Origin: Knoxdaviesia capensis | Lineage: Eukaryota; Ascomycota; Sordariomycetes; Microascales; Gondwanamycetaceae | Direction of reading: 5' to 3' | Assembly: GCA_001510575.1 (NCBI GenBank) | Contig: LNGK01000007.1 | Coordinates: 2,652,461-2,670,746, forward strand | Length of the DNA stretch: 18,286 nucleotides | In this document: positions 1 through 12,335 of the stretch, piece by piece | Layout: each line of letters begins with the position of its first letter | How positions within the stretch are numbered: position 1 is the first letter of the stretch | Made by a program: the position numbers and the translations under genes | Notes under the pieces: model-generated | What the model saw: the letters and a program-made list of their open reading frames with translations, nothing else | Databases searched by the model: none | What the model was told of the DNA's origin: nothing

Positions 1-2366
1 TAGCTAGTAGAAATAGCTAGTACTAGCTCGTTCGAGCGAAATAGCTAGTAGAAATAGCTAGTACTAGCTCGTTCGAGCGAAATAGCTAGTAGAAATAACT
101 AGTGTAGCTATATATACGGGCTCATTCGAGTAAACTAGCTAGTAGAAATAGCTAATACTAGCTCGTTCGAGCGAAATAGCTAGTAGAAATAGCTAGTATA
201 GCTATATATACGTGCTCATTCGAGTAAACTAGCTAGTAGAAATAGCTAGTATAGCTATATATATAGGCTTATTCGAGTAAACTAGCTAGTAGAAATAGCT
301 AGTACTAGCTTATTTAAGTAAACTAGCTAGTAGAAATAGCTAGTACTAGCTTATTTAAGTAAACTAGCTAGTAGAAATAGCTAGTACTAGCTCGTTTAAG
401 TGAAATAGCTAGTAGAAATAGCTAGTACTAGCTCGTTTAAGTAAACTAGCTAGTAGAAATAGCTAGTATAGCTATATATGCGGGCTTATTCGAGTAAACT
501 AGCTAGTAGAAATAGCTAGTACTAGCTCGTTCGAGTGAAATAGCTAGTCTAGCTATATATACGGGCTCGTTCGAGTAAACTAGCTAGTAGAAATAGCTAG
601 TGCTAGCTCGTTCGAGTGAAATAGCTAGTCTAGCTATATATACGGGCTCATTTAAGTGAAATAGCTAGTCTAGCTATATATGCGGGCTTATTCGAGTAAA
701 CTAGCTAGTAGAAATAGCTAATGCTGGCTCGTTCGAGCGAAATAGCTAGTAGAAATAGCTAGTGCTAGCTCGTTTAAGCGAAATAGCTAGTAGAAATAGC
801 TAGTACTAGCTCGTTTAAGTAAACTAGCTAGTAGAAATAGTTAATACTAGCTCGTTTAAGCGAAATAGCTAGTAGAAATAGCTAGTGTAGCTATATATAC
901 GTGCTTATTCGAGTGAACTAGCTAGTAGAAATAGCTAGTGTAGCTATATATACGGGCTTATTCGAGTGAACTAGCTAGTAGAAATAGCTAGTATTAGCTT
1001 ATTCGAGTAAACTAGCTAGTAGAAATAGCTAGTACTAGCTTATTCGAGTAAACTAGCTAGTAGAAATAGCTAGTGCTAGCTTATTCGAGTGAACTAGCTA
1101 GTAGAAATAGCTAGTGCTAGCTTATTCGAGTAAACTAGCTAGTAGATATAGCTAGTCCTAGCTCGTTTAAGCGAAATAGCTAGTGGAAATAGCTAGTACT
1201 AGCTCGTTCGAGCGAAACAGCTAGTAGAAATAGCTAGTGCTAGCTCGTTCGAGTAAAATAGCTAGTAGAAATAGCTAGTACTAGCTCGTTCGAGCGAAAT
1301 AGCTAGTAGAAATAGCTAGTGCTAGCTCGTTCGAGCGAAATAGCTAGTAGAAATAGCTAGTGTAGCTATATATGCGGGCTTATTCGAGTGAACTAGCTAG
1401 TAGAAATAGCTAATGCTAGCTCGTTCGAGTAAACTAGCTAGTAGAAATAGCTAGTGCTAGCTCGTTTAAGTAAACTAGCTAGTAGAAATAGCTAGTGCTA
1501 GCTCGTTTAAGTAAACTAGCTAGTAGAAATAGCTAGTACTAGCTCGTTCGAGCGAAATAGCTAGTAGAAATAGCTAGTACTAGCTCGTTCGAGCGAAATA
1601 GCTAGTAGAAATAGCTAGTACTAGCTCGTTCGAGCGAAATAGCTAGTAGAAATAGCTAGTGCTAGCTCGTTCGAGCGAAATAGCTAGTAGAAATAGCTAG
1701 TATAGCTATATATACGGGCTTATTCGAGTGAACTAGCTAGTAGAAATAGCTAATACTAGCTCGTTCGAGTAAACTAGCTAGTAGAAATAGCTAGTGCTAG
1801 CTCGTTTAAGTAAACTAGCTAGTAGAAATAGCTAGTACTAGCTCGTTTAAGTAAAATAGCTAGTCTAGCTATATATACGGGCTTATTCGAGTAAATTAGC
1901 TAGTAGAAATAGCTAGTACTAGCTCGTTTAAGCGAAATAGTTAGTAGAAATAACTAGTATTAGCTTATTCGAGTAAACTAGCTAGTAGAAATAGCTAGTA
2001 TAGCTATATATACGGGCTTATTCGAGTAAACTAGCTAGTAGAAATAGCTAGTACTAGCTTATTTAAGTAAACTAACTAGTAGAAATAACTAGTACTAGCT
2101 TATTTAAGTAAAATAACTAGTTTAGCTATATATACGGGCTTATTCGAGTAAACTAGCTAGTAGAAATAGCTAGTACTAGCTCGTTTAAGTAAAATAGCTA
2201 ATCTAGCTATATATACGGGCTCGTTTAAGTAAACTAGCTAGTAGAAATAGCTAGTACTAGCTCGTTTAAGCGAAATAGCTAGTAGAAATAGCTAGTACTA
2301 GCTCGTTTAAGTAAACTAGCTAGTAGAAATAGCTAGTATAGCTATATATACGGGCTTATTCGAGTA
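1..2366. repeat. AT-rich satellite array, 41/53-bp units (proximal block)
   Basis: Tandem repeat whose core is tagctagtagaaatagctag. In the 41-bp class the core is followed by tactagct and a tail such as cgttcgagcgaaa. In the 53-bp class the middle holds tatagctatatatacgggct before the tail. A third, shorter form near 540-700 lacks the agaaatagctagt part. The array is already under way at base 1, so it extends to the left of the window. Copies differ mainly at CpG positions (cg, ca, tg or ta at the same site). All frames are crowded with TAG, so it does not code. With the second block this makes roughly 110-120 units, estimated from length and not counted. Confidence 0.95.
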
Positions 2367-2615
2367 TAGCACCTATTCTATAGCGTCTAGGGCCCCCCCG
2401 CCTATATAAAAATTTACCTAGCCTAGCTATTTTAACTAGCTATTTTAAGCGAACGGGCTAGGGCCCCCCGTCTAGGGCCTTATTAATTCGCTCGAAATAG
2501 TAAGTATCCTTCTAGCTATAGGGTATACTAGTATAGCTAAACCGTCTAGGGCCCTACTAATTCGCTCGAAATAGTAAGTATCCTTCTAGCTATAGGGTAT
2601 ACTAGCGTAGCTAAA
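2367..2615. repeat. Non-satellite interruption with a 74-bp tandem duplication
   Basis: The satellite period breaks after 2366 and resumes near 2616. The insert starts with tatagcacctattctatagc and contains short C-rich stretches (gtctagggcccccc near 2386, again near 2455). It then carries two adjacent near-identical copies at 2469-2542 and 2543-2615. Each starts cgtctagggcc and includes ttcgctcgaaatagtaagta and ctatagggtatactag, with a few substitutions between copies. No reading frame or known element ends were seen. It may be an older unit type of the same array or a small insertion. Confidence 0.75.
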
Positions 2616-5480
2616 TATACGGGCTCGTTCGAGCGAAATAGCTAGTAGAAATAGCTAGTATAGCTATATATACGGGCTTATTCGAGTAAACTAGCTAGTA
2701 GAAATAGCTAGTACTAGCTTATTTAAGTAAACTAGCTAGTAGAAATAGCTAGTACTAGCTCGTTCGAGCGAAATAGCTAGTAGAAATAGCTAGTATAGCT
2801 ATATATACGGGCTTATTCGAGTAAACTAGCTAGTAGAAATAGCTAGTACTAGCTTATTTTAGTAAACTAGCTAGTAGAAATAGCTAGTACTAGCTTATTT
2901 AAGCGAACTAGCTAGTAGAAATAGCTAGTATTAGCTCGTTCGAGTAAACTAGCTAATAGAAATAGCTAGTACTAGCTCGTTCGAGCGAAATAGCTAGTAG
3001 AAATAGCTAGTATAGCTATATATACGGGCTTATTCGAGTAAACTAGCTAGTAAAAATAGCTAATACTAGCTCGTTTAAGTAAAATAGCTAGTAGAAATAG
3101 CTAGTATAGCTATATATATAAGCTTATTTAAGTAAACTAGCTAGTAGAAATAGCTAGTACGGGCTTATTCGAGTAAACTAGCTAGTAGAAATAGCTAGAG
3201 TAGCTATATATATAGGCTTATTTAAGTAAACTAGTTAGTAGAAATAGCTAGTACTAGCTTATTCGAGTAAACTAGCTAGTAGAAATAGCTAGTATAGCTT
3301 ATTCGAGTAAACTAGCTAGTAGAAATAGCTAGTATTAGCTCGTTTAAGCGAAATAGCTAGTAGAAATAGCTAGTATAGCTATATATACGGGCTTATTCGA
3401 GTAAACTAGCTAGTAGAAATAGCTAGTACTAGCTCGTTTAAGCGAAATAGCTAGTAGAAATAGCTAATACTAGCTCGTTTAAGCGAAATAGCTAGTAGAA
3501 ATAGCTAGTATAGCTATATATACGGGCTTATTCGAGTAAACTAGCTAGTAGAAATAGCTAGTACGGGCTTATTCGAGTAAACTAGCTAGTAGAAATAGCT
3601 AGAGTAGCTATATATACGGGCTTATTTAAGTAAACTAGCTAGTAGAAATAGCTAGTACTAGCTTATTCGAGTAAACTAGCTAGTAGAAATAGCTAATATA
3701 GCTTATTCGAGTAAACTAGCTAGTAGAAATAGCTAGTATTAGCTCGTTCGAGCGAAATAGCTAGTAGAAATAGCTAGTATAGCTATATATACGGGCTTAT
3801 TCGAGTAAACTAGCTAGTAGAAATAGCTAATACGGGCTTATTTAAGTAAACTAGCTAGTAGAAATAGCTAGAGTAGCTATATATACGGGCTCGTTTAAAT
3901 AAAATAGCTAGTAGAAATAGCTAGTATAGCTATATATACGGGCTCGTTTAAGCGAAATAGCTAGTAGAAATAGCTAGTACTAGCTCGTTCGAGCGAAATA
4001 GCTAGTAGAAATAGCTAGTACTAGCTCGTTTAAGCGAAATAGCTAGTAGAAATAGCTAGTATAGCTATATATACGGGCTCGTTTAAGCGAAATAGTTAAT
4101 AGAAATAACTAGTATAGCTATATATATAGGCTTATTTAAGTAAACTAGCTAGTAGAAATAGCTAGTGCTAGCTCGTTTAAGTAAAATAGCTAGTAGAAAT
4201 AGCTAGTATTAGCTCGTTCGAGCGAAATAGCTAGTAGAAATAGCTAGTATAGCTATATATACGGGCTCGTTCGAGCGAAATAGCTAGTAGAAATAGCTAG
4301 TACTAGCTCGTTCGAGTAAAATAGCTAGTAGAAATAGCTAGTACTAGCTCGTTTAAGCGAAATAGCTAGTAGAAATAGCTAGTACTAGCTCGTTCGAGCG
4401 AAATAGCTAGTAAAAATAGCTAGTATAGCTATATATACGGGCTTATTTAAGTAAACTAGCTAGTAGAAATAGCTAATATAGCTATATATACGGGCTTATT
4501 CGAGTAAACTAGCTAGTAGAAATAGCTAGTACTAGCTTATTCGAGTAAACTAGCTAGTAGAAATAGCTAGTATAGCTATATATACGGGCTTATTTAAGTA
4601 AACTAGCTAGTAGAAATAGCTAGTACTAGCTTATTTTAGTAAACTAGCTAGTAGAAATAGCTAGTGCTAGCTCGTTCGAGCGAAATAGCTAGTATAAATA
4701 GCTAGTATAGCTATATATACGGGCTTATTCGAGTAAACTAGCTAGTAGAAATAGCTAGTACTAGCTTATTCGAGTAAACTAGCTAGTAGAAATAGCTAGT
4801 GCTAGCTTATTTAAGTGAACTAGCTAGTAGAAATAGCTAGTGCTAGCTTATTCGAGCGAAATAGCTAGTAGAAATAGCTAGTGTAGCTGTATATACGGGC
4901 TTATTTAAGTAAACTAGCTAGTAGAAATAGCTAGTACGGGCTTATTTAAGTGAACTAGCTAGTAGAAATAGCTAGTATGGCTCATTCGAGTGAACTAGCT
5001 AGTAGAAATAGCTAGTACTAGCTCGTTCGAGCGGAATAGCTAGTAGAAATAGCTAGTATAGCTATATATGCGGGCTTATTCGAGTAAACTAGCTAGTAGA
5101 AATAGCTAGTACGGGCTCATTCGAGTAAACTAGCTAGTAGAAATAGCTAGTATAGCTTATTCGAGTGAACTAGCTAGTAGAAATAGCTAGTACTAGCTCG
5201 TTCGAGCGGAATAGCTAGTAGAAATAGCTAGTATTAGCTCGTTCGAGTAAAATAGCTAGCGTAGCTAAATACGCGGGCTCGTTCGAGCGAAATAGCTAGT
5301 AGAAATAGCTAGTATAGCTACGAATACGGGCTCGTTCGAGCGAAATAGCTAATAGAAATAGCTAGTATAGCTTAATATACGGGCTCGTTCGAGTTAAATA
5401 GATAGTAGAAATAGCTAGTATAGCTAAATATACGGGCTTATCTTAGTAAACTAGCGAGTAGAAATAGCTAGTCTACGTTA
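2616..5480. repeat. AT-rich satellite array, 41/53-bp units (distal block)
   Basis: Continuation of the same satellite with the same core and the same mix of 41- and 53-bp forms. Some units here are variants, for example the gtacgggcttattcgag joins near 3158, 3560 and 4935, and the gagtagctatatata form near 3190, 3600 and 3870. Units from about 5230 onward become more divergent (tagctaaatacgcggg, tagctacgaatacggg, tagcttaatatacggg), so the array edge is decaying. No coding potential. Confidence 0.93.
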
Positions 5481-5660
5481 ATATACCGGTATTTACTTAC
5501 CTAGTAGCATTAGCCCGTAGTACTAGTAGCTAGTATCTCTAAATATACTAGCTTATTCTAGCGAACTAGTAGTAAAAACCTAGTATAGCTAAATATACTA
5601 CCTATTTCGCTTAGATAATATACTAGCTAGTTACTAGTATTTATAGCTTATTAGAGAGTA
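5481..5660. repeat. Degenerate edge of the satellite array
   Basis: Fragments of satellite vocabulary persist (ctagtagctagta, tagctaaatatactag, gagtagaaatag) without a steady period. This reads as the mutated flank of the array. The boundary is gradual and the end coordinate approximate. Confidence 0.6.
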
Positions 5661-6069
5661 GAAATAGTATATAAATAATCGATTAGTTATATATTATAAT
5701 ATTAAAGCTCTATTATTCTATAAAAAAGAATTAATATATTAAGCTTATCCTAATACTAGTATTATACTAACCCTAAGAAATCCTTAACCTAAGTACCGTA
5801 TCTTCTAATAATTTAAGGGAATATAAAAGCTAATATCTTTATAGAACCTTAGATAACTCTTACTAATATCTTAAAGAGAGTATAGTCTTTATAATAGCTA
5901 GAAGTAAATAAAACTATTCTCGACTTATCTTATATATAAGACGACTTAGCTTAAAAAGACTAGGATACTCGGTATCTTCTTACTATATTACGTAAGATAC
6001 TTATAGGAGATTATACTAAAAATAAGCCGAAAAATTCTATAGTCTACGGGTACTAAAAAGGATATTCTA
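5661..6069. other. RIP-mutated spacer, possible 3' end of the helicase relic
   Basis: AT-rich sequence lacking CA and TG, with stops in all frames. The minus-strand frame of the neighbouring helicase relic may continue into it for some distance, but I cannot recognise a domain or the original stop codon here. Nothing else is visible. Confidence 0.5.
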
Positions 6070-9000
6070 GATATCTACTTAGTTTTTAGTAATATATTTA
6101 TTAATAGTATTATTAGGATCTACTAAGTAATAGCCGCTATCGTATCGGATAATACGATATAGATTATAAAGTATACTAAGATAGGCGGGGTAACCGTTAT
6201 AGGATAATAGAGCGTCTAATCGTAGCTATAGCTTATCTTAGTACTCTATATCCTATACTTTAAGAATCCGATAATAATAAGTAGCGGCCTATATAGATAA
6301 CTATTATATTATTAGTATTTTATTATCTTTAGGGGTTAAAGAGATAAAATCTTAACGAGATTAATTAGTAATTACGCGTATAATTATACTAGGACTATAA
6401 ATATTATATAGTATCGCCTCTAGATACTCTAAGTATATTAGCCTAGTATTACTATCTATTACCGTACGTATCTACTATCGATAGTATACCTACGACTAGG
6501 TATATATAGCTAGACCTACCCTAAGTCCTAGGTCTTCCCCGCTATATAGAAGAATAGCTATAGCTATCCTATTTATTTTATATATCGTCTAAGATAAATA
6601 CTTATTAAGTAAGTACCTTAGACTAATATATAGGATAACTAAAAGGTCGGTAACTAGGATACTATCTAGGTATAGTATCGTAGTTATAATAGCTATACCG
6701 CTAGTCTTAACTTACGTATTAAGAGTAGTAATATAGCTAATACTCCCGCGTATACTTATAATAGTAGGATACTTCGCTTTCTTAGTAAGCTAGGTTACTA
6801 AGACGGCCTAGTAAATAAAGATTAAACCCCGCTAACTACTAAGGCCCGTTATAACGTTAGATAATAGCTAAAACGCCTCTTTATAAAGCGAGTCCCTATT
6901 ATAAGAGATTACTATATATACTATAGTAGGTTAGGTATAAAGGACCCGATATATATTAAACTAATATAAATAGATAGATATCGGGGCTACGAGCCGAGGT
7001 AAATCTTTAAGGAGATATACTAACGCGATAAGGATTACTTAGGTCTCGGTTAAGGTTAAGAGGCGCCTAATTTCCTATATAGGGGTTATATAATCGCCTC
7101 CGTTAGTATTATAAAATATCTAATCTAGCTATCCCTAGCTACGTAATCTTTAGACCTAATACGTAAACTAACTCGATACGAAGTTACTAGTAAGTATAAG
7201 AATAACTTATATTAGCGCGTTATATACCTATATATCTTAGATACTTATATCTAGTCGATAGCCTAGGAGCTAATTACGGTATCGTTTTAGATAATTAGGA
7301 TAATTATAAATAATAATAGTATTCCTATTATATAATACGTAGCTTAGAATAGCGATAATATACTTAGTATAAGCTAAGAATCTAGATATATAGATAATAA
7401 ACGGATAGCTCTTTATAATTAGGCTAAGAACCTCCTTTCGCGGCCCTAAGCGTATAAAGGGATCTATTATTATATTATAAAGAGCCTAAACGGTATTAAT
7501 ATATCCTAAGCGCTTTAGTTATTTCTATCGGGCTACGTTTATATCGGCCTAAAAGTTAGGAACGGTATTACTAATCCTTCGCTTATTCCGTACGATATCT
7601 TTAGGTTATATAACTATAAATACTATATTTAGCGATTCTAGATTAAATAGATTATATTACGTAGAGCTAACTATATAAAATTTTACTTAAATAGGAGTAA
7701 AAGAAAAAGACGTTAAGGTATAGTCCTAGGCGTATCTTATTCCTCTAACCTATATCGAATAGCTAGCCTATAAATCGGCTATTACGTCTCTTACCCCTAG
7801 ATTAAGCTTATTATCGTTATTTTCTTTATCGTAGGATAGATCCTCTAAGATAAAGCGAACCTCTAGCTTAACTTAGCGCGTAATATAATAGTCGTAGAAG
7901 TAAATAGTAATATAACGCTAACTTTATACGGAAAGGTCTTATCGCGTATATAATAGCGAGAAACTCTATAGGTACCGTCGTAGAATATCTCTTACTAAGA
8001 GCTTCTACTTAATATATAGGTTTCTATAGGTATCTAGATATATAGCCTATATAAATAAGCTTCGCTTTTATAGCCCGTTAGTATTATCTAATAGGTATTA
8101 GTAAAATAGTAATACTAGCTATAAGTACTAGATAACTAGCGACCTAATATACCGTAGTAGGAAGTAGTAGATAACCCGGCTATTATATATTAGATATAAA
8201 GCCTTATAATATACCGTTATAAAGGAGACTAACCTATTATCGATAAAGATATTTCGTAGGCCCCCTTACCGAGTATTATTCTATCGTAGCCTAAGAATTT
8301 CTAGTATTCTAAATAGTTAGCCGCTAGTAATATAAAAGAAGACTAGTAAGTATTATTATAGTCGATTTATATTAGCTTAAAAAGCCTATATAGTATCGAT
8401 CTTATATTAAGGGGGGTCTAAGTCTATTTAGCTAACGCTATAGGGATTTTTATTTACTTAGTATATAATTATATCTCGTTACGTATCTATCTAGGTATTA
8501 GACGTATCTAACCTAAACTAGTATCTAAGGGAAGTATTACTATAGTTATTATAAATTAAATCCTAGGGGATAGCTAGTAGCTAGCTACTAAGTAGTAACT
8601 CTTATAAAGAAGGGTTAAAGACTAGAGTTTTAGTTAGCTAAATAACCCGATTAATAATACCCTATATTAGAGAGCTAATTAACGTAATAGTAAAGGTAGA
8701 AGTACCGTATATAACCTACCTTCTTTTAAAGTAGAGAACTAGCTAAGCCGTACTATTAGTAATTATCTATATATTATAATTTAATTAGCTAAGTAACTCG
8801 TTTACGGGATATAGGCTTAATATAAACTACGCCTAACGTAAGAAACGATCTATACTTTTACGTATACGCTCGTTAATACCGATAGTATTCTACTTAGTAG
8901 TCTCCTAGATACTAAATAATAGTTTATTAGCCTTAAGGTTAGCTTACTATTCCGTAATAACCTTATATAAGATATATAACTAGATAACTTTTAGTAGTAT

Positions 9001-9845
9001 AAATAAAGCCTAATATAATAACCCCGTTAGTATATACGTAAGGGTTATAGCGGGAGTATTACCATACTAACGTAGCTCGCTCTAGTATAAGCTACTATCT
9101 ATCTAGGCGGAAGCTAGAAGCGGTAAGAGAGGCTAATAGAATATTCTCTATTTCGCTATACTATAAAGGATAGTTAAATATAGAGATAAAAAGCTTACTA
9201 AGCTTACTACTAAGCGGCTAGTAATAGTATATTAGCTAGCGATAGAGTAAAAGTATATCCTACGTAAGCTATACTTAAGTATCCGTTAATCGATATCTCT
9301 AAGGTAGGTCTAGCTACTTATTTAATAGATCTAGGGCTATTTTAAATATAAATATAATCGATTTTATAGTAACTTTAACGTAAGCCTTCTAAGTTCCCTC
9401 CTCTAGTTAGAAGCTAAAGGGTTTACGCCGCTCTATAGAAGGGTATACCGTATTTACGTAGGTTAGCGTTACCGTTATTAACTAGGTATTAGAAATATCG
9501 GCCCATATAGTCTTAATATATTCCTCGAAGGCCCTCTTTATATAACCTAGCTTAATATCTCTAAGGGCTAGTAATATAGTAGCGCGTCTAATAGTATTAG
9601 CTAAAAACCCTTCTAGATAAACGTCTTACTTAACTTAGCGTAGCTAGAAATTAGGCTTAGCTTTAAAGCTAGCTTTAGATATAGTTATAGTTAATAAGCT
9701 ATTCTTATATACCCTATTATATAAGTCTTAAAGCTATTTAAAATATAATAAAGTATTATATTTAATAGACTTAGGATTAATAAGAACCGATATATTACTT
9801 TTATATAGCTCTATACTAAGGATAGGAAGTATTATTATTATTATA
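6070..9845 (-). pseudogene. RIP-destroyed telomere-linked RecQ-type helicase (TLH-like) gene
   Basis: If TA is allowed to stand for a former CA or TG, a long minus-strand frame appears. Its best part, 8256-8104, reads RNIFID, then Y-K, then an R-I-G-LV-WYLW-LPF pattern, which I recognise from fungal subtelomeric helicase proteins (recalled from memory). Upstream, about 8871-8836 reads ERIRKSIDRFLR, also family-like. Further on come helicase-like stretches: LT-VS-F-RLR-LDRI near 7200-7110, VILIA near 7040, GIAIITTI near 6705-6665, and a Cys-rich tail near 6480-6380. From about 9845 to 9070 the protein-like frame is shifted by one relative to the rest, so an indel or intron lies near 9.05-9.1 kb. 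I could not find a clean Walker A (GKS/T) or DEAH box, so the copy may have decayed beyond RIP. Members of this family sit next to telomeres in many fungi, which fits the location. Both ends are approximate; the start is guessed near an ATA run at 9830-9845. Confidence 0.72.
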
Positions 9846-10640
9846 GCTACTTTAAACTAGTAGCTATTATTATATAGAAATAGATACTAATACTAAACCC
9901 CCGTTTATTCTCTTATAGACGGCGCTACTAAGTTTACTCCCTTATAATTAATACGATAGTACCTCTATATATAGTTAGGCGAGAGGGTTACGTAAGAATA
10001 TAATTAATACTTAATACCTAGATAGGGTAGGCTTAGGCCTAGAATAGGGGGGGGATAGTTAGTAAGTAGAGAGAATACCTTAATATTAACCCTCGTATAT
10101 ATATAGATACGCTAATCGTTTAAGAGAGCCGAAGTAATAGCTACTTAATAAGGGGGCCTAATAGCTTTATATTTATTAAGGAGATACCTATTAATATATT
10201 CCGATAGAAGGCTATAGTAGTAATCGGTATATATAATTATATTAAGATAGGTTATAGTAAATAAGCTAATATCGGTCTCTTCTTATATAGTAACTTTATT
10301 TATAATCGTTAGCTTAGATTAAGGCTCCTAGAAACGTTAGAACTTACTTTATAGAGATACGGTCTACGTAAATTAAGAGTTTCTTAAAGCCTTTAGATAA
10401 ATATTAAGATAAGAATTAAGAGATAGTCTATATAGCTAAGAGAGATATACTTCTATAAATCTCTAACCGAAGATATAAGATAAAATAGATAAACGAGTTA
10501 TATAATAAATACGCTAAAGTAAATCTTAATTATTAACTATCCTTATAATTAATATACCTACGGTCCCTAGCTAAATAAGTAGTAAGAAAGTACGAACTAT
10601 AAGATAACCTAGTAATAGGAAAGTATAATTAACTCTAAGG
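9846..10640. other. RIP-mutated spacer between helicase relic and subtelomeric array
   Basis: About 800 bases of CA/TG-depleted AT-rich DNA. By position it would include the 5' flank and promoter of the minus-strand helicase relic. It holds an 8-base G run at 10047-10054. No protein motif, repeat or RNA structure was recognised in either strand. Confidence 0.5.
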
Positions 10641-12335
10641 ATTATTATTTCTAAGTAGCTCTCCCAACTACCTCTTATCTTACTTCTTACCTACGGAGGA
10701 CCTATATAAAGGTATTTACTAGGAGTATAATACCCGAGAATATATCTATATATAGTATTCTTTATAGTCTATCTATTTAGCTACTACCCCGCTATAGAAT
10801 ATAGATACGGCTAGCTACTAAGTATTATTAATACTATAAGTATAGAAGGAATAAGTATAATAGAAGGCGGATAGAAGCTTTCTAGGCGGTCCTCCTTACT
10901 ACCTCCTATCTTACTTCTTTACTTATAAAGTACCTATATATAGTAGTATACTAGGAAGTATAATACCCGAGGATATATCTATATATAACTAACTTTATAG
11001 TCTATCTATTTAGCTACTACCCCGCTATAGAATATAGATACGGCTAGCTACTAAGTATCTTTTACCTAACGGTATAAGTAGAAGGAATAAGTATAATAGA
11101 AGGTAGATAGAAGCTTTCTAGGCGGTCCTCCCTACTACTTCCTATCTTACTTCTTTACTTATAGAGTACCTATATATAGTAGTATACTAGGAAGTGTGAT
11201 ACCCGAGGATATATCTATATATAGCCTACTTTATAGTTTAGTTTATCTATTTAGCTACTACCCCGCTATAGAATATAGATACGGCTAGTAGCTAAGTATT
11301 ATTTATACGGTATAGGTAAAAGGAATAACTACGATAGAAGGTAGATAGAAGCTTTCTAGGCGGTTCTCCTACTACCTCCTATCTTACTTCTTTACTTATA
11401 GAGTACCTATATATAATAGTATATTAGGAAGTATAATACCCGAGGATATATCTATATACGGCCTTCTTTATAGTCTATCTATTTAGCTACTACCCCGCTA
11501 TAGAATATAGATACGGCTAGCCGCTAAGTATCTTTTACCTAACGGTATAGGTAGAAGGAATAAGTATAATAGAAGGCGGATAGAAGCTTTCTAGGCGGTC
11601 CTCCCTACTACCTCCTATCTTACTTCTTTACTTATAGAGTACCTATATATAGTAATATACTAGGAAGTATAATACCCGAGGATATATCTATATATAGCCT
11701 ACTTTATAGTTTAGTTTATCTATTTAGCTACTACCCCGCTATAGAATATAGATACGGCTAGCCGCTAAGTATCTTTTATACGGTATAGGTAAAAGGAATA
11801 ACTATAATAGAAGGTAGATATAAGCTTTCTAGCTACTACCCCGCTATAGAATATAGATACGGCTAGTAGCTAAGTATCTTTTATACGGTATAGGTAAAAA
11901 GAATAACTATAATAGAAGGTAGATAGAAGCTTTCTAGGCGGTCCTCCCTACTACCTCTTATCTTACTTCTTTACCTATAGAGTACCTATATATAGTAGTA
12001 TACTAGGAAGTATGATACCCGAGGATATATCTATATATAGCTAACTTTATAGTCTATCTATTTAGCTACTACCCCGTTATAGAATATAGATACGGCTAGC
12101 CGCTAAGTATCTTTTACCCGACGGTATAGGTAGAAGGAATAAGTATAATAGAAGGCGGATAGAAGCTTTCTAGGCGGTTCTCCCACTACCTCCTATCTTA
12201 CTTCTTTACCTATAGAGTACCTATATATAGTAGTATACTAGGAAGTATGATACCCGAGGATATATCTATATATAGCCTACTTTATAGTTTAGTTTATCTA
12301 TTTAGCTACTACCCCGCTATAGAATATAGATACGG
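10641..12335. repeat. Subtelomeric tandem array, ~236-bp units
   Basis: Repeats marked by gctttctaggcgg start at 10877, 11113, 11351, 11586, (11824), 11929 and 12165, giving periods of 236, 238, 235, 238, 105, 236 and a broken last unit. A divergent first unit fills about 10641-10876. Each unit carries cctcctatcttacttcttta, a tatatagtagtatactagg segment, agctactaccccgctataga and gatacggctag. The 105-bp unit at 11824-11928 lacks about 131 bp: its gctttcta runs straight into gctactacccc. CA/TG are nearly absent, so the array was RIP-mutated. The last unit is cut at 12335 by a retrotransposon and resumes at 17981. Confidence 0.95.
12331..12335. repeat. Target site duplication, left copy (tacgg)
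   Basis: tacgg immediately precedes the 5' LTR and the same five bases follow the 3' LTR at 17976-17980. In uninterrupted array units this site reads gatacggctag once, which confirms the duplication. Confidence 0.93.

Noticed and set aside
1..5480. CRISPR-like array of short direct repeats
   Set aside because: There are no unique spacers: repeats abut each other, and the context is a fungal subtelomere.
1..5480. Compensated hairpin ctcg-tt-cgag versus ctta-tt-taag in satellite units
   Set aside because: The mixed forms cttattcgag and ctcgtttaag, which do not pair, are very common, so the two arms do not co-vary. CpG decay explains the pattern.
1..5480. Centromeric satellite
   Set aside because: The window ends in a telomere less than 13 kb away, and nothing in the sequence shows centromere function. 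A subtelomeric satellite is the simpler reading.
10047..10054. G run as a quadruplex or regulatory site
   Set aside because: A single run of eight G without further runs nearby cannot form a convincing quadruplex, and nothing links it to a gene.
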